Notes under the pieces: generated by a model
What the model was told of the DNA's origin: nothing
Databases searched by the model: none
The model's input: the letters and a program-made list of their open reading frames with translations, nothing else
NCBI GenBank assembly: GCA_003105285.1
Contig: PQAN01000318.1
Location: 1-13,356, forward strand
Length of the DNA stretch: 13,356 nt
Direction: 5' to 3'
Origin: Methylocystaceae bacterium
GTDB lineage: Bacteria > Pseudomonadota > Alphaproteobacteria > Rhizobiales > Beijerinckiaceae
Shown: one piece after another, positions 7,161 to 13,356 of the stretch
Layout of the letters: each line of letters opens with the position of its first letter
How positions within the stretch are numbered: position 1 is the stretch's first letter
Translations under genes and position numbers: made by a program

Positions 7161-7552
7161 ACCCCCCCGGATTCCATGCTGATCTTCGGCGTCTTCATTC
7201 GCGACGTGCTCTTCTCTGCCGAGCGCAGGCCGCGTTGCGGCGTCGGCACGAGGCGGGCCTAGACCTCGATCAGATGCCGCCAGCTGAACCTCGTCGTCTC
7301 GAACGATACGCGCACTTGCAACAGAGGACAATCCGTGCGCCGAACCATGTGCGCCTTCATCGGCTGCCAGCGTGGCGACATGCCGCCGAATGCGCATCAA
7401 ACTCCTGTTTTCTTTGAAATCGTCTGCGACAAATCGACTCGCGCGCTCCGATTCGCGAGGCTCTAAACGGCAAGGACGCCTCATCCCGATCGCTCGGGCG
7501 ATAAACGACGACCATTCGAAGACATCGACCTTGGCAATATCATACGGCGGCT
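7161..7552. other. region between two mobile-element remnants, no recognised gene
   Basis: A long open frame crosses this stretch on the minus strand, but it contains no domain I recognise and joins the recombinase fragment to sequence on the far side, so it is probably scrap mobile DNA. Seven C at 7161-7168 (interrupted only by the first A) sit directly before the recombinase ATG on its upstream side, giving a G-run in place of a normal ribosome site. I see no RNA gene or clear repeat. Confidence 0.35.
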
Positions 7553-7714
7553 TACGACCCATCGCTTCGGCAAGACCTCGAAACCTTTGGCGGCGTCGGA
7601 ACGCTTGACGATTTCCGTCACGAGGTAGGGGACGGCTTTCTTCTGCGCCTCGCGAAACCGTGGTCCTTGATAGTCGCCATCGGCGAAGAGCGTATTCATC
7701 CGGCGGAGGCCGCA
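7553..7714 (-). pseudogene. IS5-type transposase C-terminal fragment
   Basis: The frame reads NTLFADGDYQGPRF, then TEIVKRSDAAKGFEVLPKRW and VV, a close match to the region of IS5-family DDE transposases around the second catalytic Asp (LFADGGYQGP) and up to the W-V-V-E motif. Homology stops exactly where the catalytic Glu should follow (VV then SRRMIL), and the frame ends soon after at 7481. Upstream, similarity fades within a few codons. It is an inactive internal fragment, evidence of past insertion and deletion between the conjugative-type genes and the sigma factor. No terminal inverted repeats were found. Confidence 0.75.
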
Positions 7715-7803
7715 TTTACGAATCGGCTGTCGGGTAAGACTCTGGTAGCATTAAAGAAGGGCGTGGTGACGCTTCGGAAAACACCGCCGCGTACGGTCCG
7801 AAA

Positions 7804-7854
7804 CGAGGACGGCGCGTTATGCGCGACAAAGGCCGCGCTTACTCCCCGTCCTCG
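7804..7854 (-). terminator. inverted repeat downstream of the sigma-factor gene
   Basis: CGAGGACGG (7804-7812) and CCGTCCTCG (7846-7854) are perfect 9-bp inverted arms with a GC-rich 33-nt interior that can fold further. It begins 11 nt after the sigma-factor stop. On the minus strand it is followed only by TTTCGG, so it is at best a weak intrinsic terminator or a transcript-stabilising hairpin. Confidence 0.35.
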
Positions 7855-7865
7855 AGGCATTGCTT

Positions 7866-8366
7866 TCAGCGATCGAAATGCCTGCGGATATGATCCGAGG
7901 CCTTGACCATGTTTCGATTGACAGTCCGCAACGAAATATCGAGGCGAGCTGCGATCTCGGGATACGTCAGTCCGTCCACTCTGTTGAGAATGAAGGTCGC
8001 TCTGCATAGGGACGGCAGTTTGGCTAAGCAAATCTGAAGCCGAAATATCTCAATCAGATAGTCGCTCGACGTTTCCGAATGGGAGTCGACCGGACCCGAT
8101 CTGTCGACGTCCATATCCTCGACCTCATAGTGTAAACGAGTTCGAGACTTGCGTTTGGCGTCCGTGGCCAAATTCGACGCGATCCGAAACAGATACGCTC
8201 GAGGGCGTTCGACCGATTCGATTTCCGCTTTTTGAAGCAGATGCAAATACGCGCTCTGGACGACGTCTTCAGCCTCCTCTCGACCGACACGTCGGCGTAC
8301 GAATCTGCTCAATTCTCGATTATGATTTCGAAACAGATCGACGACGACTTCATCAAGCGCAACCAT
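7866..8366 (-). CDS. ECF sigma factor, FecI-like
   Basis: The 166-residue protein has the two domains of an ECF sigma factor: region 2 with NRELSRFVRRRVGREEAEDV and RAYLFRIASNLATDAKRKSR, and region 4 with LPSLCRATFILNRVDGLTYP then EIAARLDISLRTVNRNMVKA as the -35-recognising HTH. The pattern resembles the FecI group, which directs transcription of TonB receptor and metal-uptake genes after release by a FecR-type anti-sigma. I chose ATG 8366 (MVALDE) because GGAGG lies five bases upstream; ATGs at 8381 and 8405 lack this. Its start overlaps the small ORF at 8353-8490, suggesting translational coupling. No fecR-like gene follows; instead there is an IS5 fragment, so the partner may have been lost. 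Confidence 0.87.
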   Translation of the reverse strand: MVALDEVVVDLFRNHNRELSRFVRRRVGREEAEDVVQSAYLHLLQKAEIESVERPRAYLFRIASNLATDAKRKSRTRLHYEVEDMDVDRSGPVDSHSETSSDYLIEIFRLQICLAKLPSLCRATFILNRVDGLTYPEIAARLDISLRTVNRNMVKASDHIRRHFDR

Positions 8367-8490
8367 AATCGCCTCCAACATAGAAAGAGTCGATCGACGG
8401 AACATCTGCGATAATCTCTATCAGCCTGGGTGAAATCGTCATTCTCTTCACAGGCTCGAAATGGAACTCGATCTCCAGCATTGATGTCAT
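8353..8490 (-). CDS. 45-residue small ORF overlapping the sigma-factor start
   Basis: ATG 8490 lies five bases after a perfect AGGAGG, the best ribosome site in this part of the window. The frame runs MTSMLEIEFHFEPVKRM, then TISPRLIEIIADVPSIDSFY and VGGDYGCA, to TGA 8355-8353, ending 14 nt inside the sigma-factor gene. This geometry is typical of a coupled leader gene. The product has an acidic N-terminal part, a hydrophobic middle and a single Cys near the end; it has no signal peptide and I recognise no family. It may be a real small protein, such as a sigma-factor modulator or a peptide of unknown role, or only a translated leader. Confidence 0.55.
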   Translation of the reverse strand: MTSMLEIEFHFEPVKRMTISPRLIEIIADVPSIDSFYVGGDYGCA

Positions 8491-8523
8491 AGATTCCTCC
8501 TGACGACCGCATAGCACGGCGCA

Positions 8524-8573
8524 AGTTCAAACGAACTCGGCAGTCCCTTTCTCGGAAAGGGAAAGAGAGCCGA
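8524..8573 (-). promoter_or_regulatory. two hairpins upstream of the small ORF
   Basis: CCCTTTC/GAAAGGG form a perfect 7-bp stem with a 3-nt loop (8545-8561), extended by TCGGC (8537-8541) pairing with GCCGA (8569-8573) across an internal loop. Next to it AGTTC/GAACT forms a 5-bp stem with a 4-nt loop (8524-8537). Both lie between the Cys-rich protein gene and the ribosome site of the small ORF. There is no U-tract for a terminator, so a structured leader or processing site is more likely. Confidence 0.35.
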
Positions 8574-8593
8574 CGACAGATCTGCTTGAAACG

Positions 8594-8974
8594 TCAGGCA
8601 CCGAATGGGGGAGCGCGAGCCTGATGGGCGGAGGCCCCCCGACCCACGCTTGGACGAGCCTCCGATGCCGTCCAGGGGAGCACGAAGCTTGCAAAAAGCG
8701 TCGGGTCGCTGATCGCGAATTGTTCTCGAGGCTCCGCGTCGTCTTGGCAGGACGCCAGACACAGAGGACACGAGAGGCAGGAATAGTGCCCCGTCCCGGG
8801 AATTTGACCATGGCCGACGTCGAAAAAAATCCGCCCGACTCGTCGACATGTTTCCTGAGTCCAGCGATCCTCGCCGGCGGCGCGCATTTCGTGACCGCCG
8901 ACGCCCACGGCGACCAGCACGTGGAGCATCGAGATCAAAATGAGGACGAAAATGCCGAACGAACCACGCCGCAT
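8594..8974 (-). CDS. small Cys-rich membrane or exported protein, DUF2946-like
   Basis: From ATG 8974 the 126-residue product has a hydrophobic N-terminal segment (GSFGIFVLILISMLHVLVAV), probably a membrane anchor or uncleaved signal, then a polar part, a Cys cluster SCLSCPLCLASC (CxxCxxCxxxC) and a C-terminal end QARAPPF. The CPLC motif and the R-A/G-P-P ending resemble DUF2946 proteins, which are often encoded beside TonB copper receptors and are thought to concern metals; the assignment is tentative. The ribosome site is weak, and the frame stays open upstream to 9211, so a longer form is possible, but ATG 8974 puts the hydrophobic segment at the N-terminus. It lies between the efflux pump and the sigma factor, all on the same strand. 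Confidence 0.6.
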   Translation of the reverse strand: MRRGSFGIFVLILISMLHVLVAVGVGGHEMRAAGEDRWTQETCRRVGRIFFDVGHGQIPGTGHYSCLSCPLCLASCQDDAEPREQFAISDPTLFASFVLPWTASEARPSVGRGASAHQARAPPFGA

Positions 8975-9238
8975 ATCTGCACTCACGAAAAGGCGATCAG
9001 TGAATCCACTACGAGTTCCTACATAACATCCTGCCATTGTTCGTCGCGGATATGACGTCGTGATAAGAAATGTTCCCGAGACACGAGATTGCGCTGTTGC
9101 TTCATGTGTCGAATTGATGCTCGTCAAAGCGACCGCCGCACTCACCCATGATACATACCGCCGCCCGAAGGCGCGGGCTCCAGATCGGCCGTCGCTGAAC
9201 CCGACCGACACTTGTCGTTTCCCGACGCTGAAGCATTT

Positions 9239-12200
9239 TCAACACCGACGAAAGCGGTCGAGATAGAGGTAGATCACCGGCGTCGTATAGAGCGTCAGCG
9301 CCTGACTTACGACGAGCCCCCCGACGATGGATATTCCGAGCGGTTGACGCAGTTCGGCGCCTTCGCCCGCGCCGAAAACGAGTGGAACGGCGCCGAGAAT
9401 CGCCGCCGCCGTCGTCATCATGATCGGACGGAAACGCAAGAGACAGGCTTGGCGAATCGCATGTCTAGCGGATAATCCTCGTTGGCGCTCGATGCGGATC
9501 GCGACATCGATCATCATGATAGCGTTCTTCATCACGATGCCGGTGAGCAAGATGACGCCGATAAAGGCGACGATGGTGAAATCCATACGCAGAGCGATCA
9601 GCGCGAAGATCGCGCCGCTTCCCGCCGCCGGCAGCGTCGACAGCACGGTGAGCGGATGAATGAAGCTCTCGTAGAGCACGCCGAGAACGACGTAGACCGT
9701 GGCGAACGCAGCCAGCATCAGTAAGCCTTCTTTGACGATCAGCTTCTGGAACACTGCAGCGGCGCCTGAAAATCCGCCCTGGATCGACGCGGGCATGTGA
9801 ATTTCCGCAGCGGCTCGCTCGATCGCCGTCACGGCGTCGCCGAGCGAGACAGTCGGCGGCACATCGAAGGCGATCGACATCGCCACGGAGGCTCCGATGT
9901 GAGAAACAGAGAGCGAGGATGTCTTGCGTTCGAAGTGGGCGATCGTCGAAAGGGGTATCATAGCTTCTGGCGCGAGGCTGACCGCAGCGCCCGACAAGAG
10001 CCGCGCGCCTGCTCGGCTCTCAATCGCATCGAAACGTCGGTAGCGCGCTTTATCGACCGTGGCGGATACGAGCCGCGGCTCGGATGCTGTTCCCCCACGC
10101 GTGAGGATCGTTCTTCCTGCCGTATTGGCGGCCAGAACTCCGCTGACCGGGGCGCCAGACGAACTTACATAGATATTGTTCAGGATATCCGGATCTTCCC
10201 GATAGCGCGGCGCGACCTCCATGACGACGCGATACTGGCCGAACGCAGTATGAATGATCGATATCTGCCGCTGTCCAAATGCGTCGTATAATGTATTGTC
10301 GATCTGAGCGACGGTGACGCCTAGGCGATGCGCTTTGTCTCGGTCGAATATCACACTGGCTTCGAGCGCGTGGGCCTGCGGACTGATCTCCGGTTCGCGG
10401 ATTTCCGGAAGTTGACCGAGCCGCTCGACCAGGCGAACCGCCCAGCTCTGAAGTTCATCGACGTCATCGCCGCGCAGGTCGTACTGATACTGCCGTCCTT
10501 TGCTCGCCTGCGAAGAAAATGCGGATATGTCTTGCGGCGCGATGAGGCGCAATGTCGTCCCGGCTATTCGACTCACCGCTTCGGTCAAACGTGCGTTGAC
10601 CTCGTGAACCGTCTCCGTCCTTTCCGGACGAGGCTTCAATTCGACATAGAGCTCCGCGCTGTTTCGTCTCGCTCTGTCTTCGATGACCGCGGCAAAGCTT
10701 TTGATCGAGGCGTCCGCCAGGATCAATTCCGCAGCCCGTTCGAGCTTTTGTCGGATCGCGGAGGCGGACACATTCTGATCCGCCAGCAGCGCACCGTAGA
10801 GTCGTCCGGGATCCTGCTCCGGCAAAAGTCCCTTCGGCATGACGACATAGAGGTAGACGCCAAATCCGAACACGGCCAAGAACATCGCCAACGTCCAGCG
10901 GGAGTGACGCAAGGCAAAAGTCAAAGTCGCATCGTAGAACCGAAGCGTCGCTCCAAGCGCAGGGTCATATCTAGCGGTCGACCGTCTCCGCTGTCCATGT
11001 GGCCGGTGGAGTACGACCGAGCAGAGCATGGGCGACGTCGTGAGCGAGACGATCAGAGAAATTAGAATGGCTGCCGAAAGCGTCACGGCGAATTCCGCAA
11101 GCACGCGCCCGATGACATCCCCGGCGAACAGAAACGGGATGAAGATTGCGACCAGCGACAGGCTGATCGCGACAACCGTGAACCCGACCTCTTTCACGCC
11201 CTCCAGAACGGCTCGAAACTTCGGCGCTCCCGATTCGAGATGACGAGAGATATTTTCCAGGACGACGACGGAATCGTCGACGACGAGGCCCACGGCGATG
11301 ATCAGCGCCATCAAGGACACATTGTCGAGACTGTACTGCATCAGATACATGACGACGGCGGTCCCGAGTAGCGAAACCGCGGCGGCGACAGCGGGAACCA
11401 GAGTGGCGCGAACGCTTCGCAAAAATAAGAACACGACGAGAACGACCAGAACTAGCCCGATGATCAGACTGTGTTCGAGATCATGCAAGGACGCCCGAAT
11501 CGTTGCGGTTCGGTCGGACACCAGGGCGATGTCGATGGCGGGTGGAAGGGTCGCGCGAATTTCGTCGATCTTGGCCTGGATGCGGTCCACCGTCTCGATG
11601 ACATTTGCCCCGGACGTGCGGTAGACACGAATGAGAATTGAGGCGTCCCGCCCGGTGATGGCGAAGGGTCGGAAATCCTCCACGGAATCCGTCACCTCAG
11701 CGACATCGGCCAGTCTGATCGTCTGACCTTGTCGATAGGCGACAACTAGCTCGCGCAGGTCTTTCGCGTTGCCGACCCGATCATTGGCGTAGATTTGAAG
11801 CCGCCGGCCATCGCCTTCCATTTCTCCCTTGGGACTATTGGAGTTGGCGGAGATGATCGCCGCGCGAACGCCTTCGAAATCGAGGGCATATTTCGTGAGA
11901 GCGTCTGGATTGGCTTCGACGCGCACGGCGAAAGGCGAAGAACCCAATACGACAACGTCGCCGACCCCTCGAATCGAGGCGAGCAACGGCCGCAATGTCG
12001 TCGTGGCCGTATCGTAAATCTGATCGACGTTCATCGTCGCCGAGGTCAACGATAGGTAGGTGATCGGCCAAAACGCCGAATTGGACTTGTAGATCATCGG
12101 ATTGGAGCGCAGCGACGTCGGCAGGTCCGACCGAGCCGCGTCCACGGCAGCCTGGACGTCACGCGCCGCCCCGTCGATGTTTCGACCGACGCCGAATCCC

Positions 12201-12478
12201 AGAGTCACGACAGAGGCTGCATAGCTGTTGAACGAACGGACCTCAGTGACGTCGGCGATCATCGCGAGCCGCCGTTCGAGCGGCGTCGCGACGGTCGTCG
12301 CCATGACTTCGGGGCTTGCTCCGGCCATCTGCGCCACCACGCTGATTACCGGATAATCGAACTCCGGCATGGGCGCCGCCGGCAACCGAAACGCCGCCAA
12401 TGCTCCGGCGAGCGCGACCGCGATCGTGAGCAGCGTCGTTGCGACCGGCCGCTGGACGAAGGGCGCGGAGAGGTTCAT
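9239..12478 (-). CDS. mdtC: RND efflux transporter, MdtC-like inner-membrane subunit
   Basis: The 1079-residue protein is a complete HAE-type RND pump of the MdtC kind. It starts NLSAPFVQRPVATTLLTIAV (TM1), has TTVATPLERRLAMIADVTEV, the TM4 proton-relay pair D401-D402 in VGLVVDDSVVVLENISRH, and the TM10 Lys at about 984 in TGIVMKNAIMMIDVAI. It ends QPLGISIVGGLVVSQALTLY then TTPVIYLYLDRF, as in MdtC. Such pumps work as MdtB2C1 trimers with an MdtA adaptor and an outer-membrane channel, exporting bile-salt-like and other compounds in E. coli; the substrate here is unknown. It is about 50 residues longer than E. coli MdtC because of an extra segment (about 779-839) in the periplasmic porter region. 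The start ATG 12478 overlaps the stop of the upstream RND gene (ATGA), showing tight coupling. Confidence 0.92.
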   Translation of the reverse strand: MNLSAPFVQRPVATTLLTIAVALAGALAAFRLPAAPMPEFDYPVISVVAQMAGASPEVMATTVATPLERRLAMIADVTEVRSFNSYAASVVTLGFGVGRNIDGAARDVQAAVDAARSDLPTSLRSNPMIYKSNSAFWPITYLSLTSATMNVDQIYDTATTTLRPLLASIRGVGDVVVLGSSPFAVRVEANPDALTKYALDFEGVRAAIISANSNSPKGEMEGDGRRLQIYANDRVGNAKDLRELVVAYRQGQTIRLADVAEVTDSVEDFRPFAITGRDASILIRVYRTSGANVIETVDRIQAKIDEIRATLPPAIDIALVSDRTATIRASLHDLEHSLIIGLVLVVLVVFLFLRSVRATLVPAVAAAVSLLGTAVVMYLMQYSLDNVSLMALIIAVGLVVDDSVVVLENISRHLESGAPKFRAVLEGVKEVGFTVVAISLSLVAIFIPFLFAGDVIGRVLAEFAVTLSAAILISLIVSLTTSPMLCSVVLHRPHGQRRRSTARYDPALGATLRFYDATLTFALRHSRWTLAMFLAVFGFGVYLYVVMPKGLLPEQDPGRLYGALLADQNVSASAIRQKLERAAELILADASIKSFAAVIEDRARRNSAELYVELKPRPERTETVHEVNARLTEAVSRIAGTTLRLIAPQDISAFSSQASKGRQYQYDLRGDDVDELQSWAVRLVERLGQLPEIREPEISPQAHALEASVIFDRDKAHRLGVTVAQIDNTLYDAFGQRQISIIHTAFGQYRVVMEVAPRYREDPDILNNIYVSSSGAPVSGVLAANTAGRTILTRGGTASEPRLVSATVDKARYRRFDAIESRAGARLLSGAAVSLAPEAMIPLSTIAHFERKTSSLSVSHIGASVAMSIAFDVPPTVSLGDAVTAIERAAAEIHMPASIQGGFSGAAAVFQKLIVKEGLLMLAAFATVYVVLGVLYESFIHPLTVLSTLPAAGSGAIFALIALRMDFTIVAFIGVILLTGIVMKNAIMMIDVAIRIERQRGLSARHAIRQACLLRFRPIMMTTAAAILGAVPLVFGAGEGAELRQPLGISIVGGLVVSQALTLYTTPVIYLYLDRFRRC

Positions 12479-13335
12479 TCGCCGACCTTTGAAGATAGGC
12501 CTGTCTCCGCGGGGGCATTAGCGCCACGCATGCGCTTCGACAGACGATCGAACGCCAAATAGATAACCGGCGTCGTGAATAGCGTAAGAACTTGACTGAC
12601 GGCGAGCCCCCCGACGATCGCGATGCCGAGCGGCTGCCGAACCTCCGCGCCGACCCCCGAGCCGGTCATCAAAGGCAGCGCCCCGAACAATGCTACGAAG
12701 GTCGTCATCAGGATCGGCCGCAGGCGCAATAGACACGCCTCGCGGATCGCGGCGCGCGCCGGCAGACCTTGGTCGCGTTCGGCCACGAGCGCGAAGTCTA
12801 TCATCATGATCGCATTCTTCTTGACGATGCCGATCAGCAAGACGATGCCGACCACGCCGATCACGTCGAGATCGCGGCCGGTGACGGATAGCGCCAGAAG
12901 CGCACCGACGCCGGCGGACGGCAGCGTCGAGATGATCGTAATGGGATGAACAAAGCTCTCGTATAGAACGCCCAGAACGATGTAGACGCACGCCAACGCC
13001 GCCAGAATGAGCATCAGTTCATTGCCGAGCGACGCTTCGAAGGCCAGCGCTACGCCCTGAAAATGCGCGTGAATGCTCGTCGGAAGCAATTCGTCCAAAG
13101 CCTTCCGGGCGGCCTCGACGGCGTCGTCCGGCGACACGCCGGGACGCAGATCGAAAAAGACGGAGGCAGACGAAAAAAGCCCGAAATGCTCTATTTGTAG
13201 CGGCGCCGGCTCGACGACGACATCGGCAATCGCCGACAGGGGAACTTGGCCGATCACAGCGACGGAGGATAGCAGATAGAGCTGCAGGAGCCCGTCGGCC
13301 GCGCGCGCGAATGTCGGATCGGTTTGATCAGGCGG
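12475..13335 (-). pseudogene. mdtB: MdtB-like RND transporter, C-terminal part only
   Basis: Similarity to MdtB is continuous from about 13320 to the stop at 12475: LYLLSS..VIGQVPLSAIADVV, FQGVALAFEASLGNEL, VYIVLGVLYESFVHPITIIS, the TM10 Lys pair in GIVKKNAIMMIDFAL, and PLGIAIVGGLAVSQVLTLFT. Reading upstream, the same frame meets TAG at 13338-13336, 18 nt before the window edge, where a normal MdtB would still need about 750 residues. None of the three frames in the last 18 nt looks clearly like RND sequence. Either the gene has lost its N-terminal part, or a frame error lies at the edge and the full gene continues outside. A GTG at 13257 could start only a non-functional 260-aa tail. The ATGA overlap with the MdtC-like gene shows the pair was once an intact operon. 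Confidence 0.75.
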
Positions 13336-13356
13336 CTACGGAAGGCAGGTTGACGG

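Noticed and set aside
8353..8490. Possibility that the small ORF is a methanobactin-type precursor peptide
   Set aside because: It lacks the paired Cys core of methanobactin precursors, and no MbnB/MbnC-like gene is in the window.
9163..9178. Hairpin GCCCG/CGGGC downstream of the pump gene as a terminator
   Set aside because: The stem is only 5 bp and no T-run follows on the minus strand.
9797..11065. Plus-strand open frames of 164 and 245 codons inside the pump gene
   Set aside because: They are shadows of the MdtC-like gene, whose minus-strand frame is continuous and conserved.

Overview
The window is GC-rich (roughly 60% by eye). Its gene families point to an alphaproteobacterium of the Hyphomicrobiales type (rhizobia, methylotrophs, methanotrophs); I cannot name the genus. 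It has two halves. Positions 1 to about 6900 look like the regulatory and partition end of a conjugative plasmid or integrative conjugative element (ICE). Positions about 7850 to 13356 look like chromosomal or accessory genes for a metal/stress-type sigma factor and an RND efflux pump. Decayed transposase and recombinase pieces lie between them.

Element half, read on the minus strand from right to left: a DUF6499-DUF2285 transcription activator (5284 to 4465) split between two reading frames at a run of six G; a 683-residue ParB-family protein (4162 to 2111) closed by a strong intrinsic terminator; a DUF7007 protein (2023 to 1418); and a DUF2493/SLOG protein (1367 to 755) whose last 27 codons are also in another frame, after a run of five C. 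A gene-poor stretch follows, then the first codons of another minus-strand gene at the left edge. Divergent from the activator, on the plus strand, are an AraC-family regulator (5669-6550) and a 90-residue DUF2285 mini-protein (6602-6874).

The regulatory trio is the most interesting part. In the symbiosis island ICEMlSymR7A, the excision activator FseA (DUF6499 plus DUF2285) is made only by a +1 programmed ribosomal frameshift, and the small DUF2285 protein QseM is its antiactivator. Here a DUF6499-DUF2285 gene needs exactly a +1 shift at a homopolymer, and a QseM-sized DUF2285 protein sits about 1.3 kb away behind an AraC regulator. The same operon holds a second +1 frame break at CCC-C. Either this element uses two slip sites, or the gene set is decaying, or the assembly carries homopolymer errors. 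Raw reads and homologues would decide.

Between the halves are an IS5-type transposase fragment that stops just before its catalytic Glu, and a frame-broken serine-recombinase N-terminus. To the right, all on the minus strand, are a truncated MdtB-like RND C-terminus at the window edge, a complete MdtC-like RND pump overlapping it by 4 bp, a small membrane protein with a Cys-rich CxxCxxCxxxC motif (DUF2946-like), a 45-codon small ORF with an ideal ribosome site, and a FecI-like ECF sigma factor that overlaps that ORF and has no FecR partner in view.
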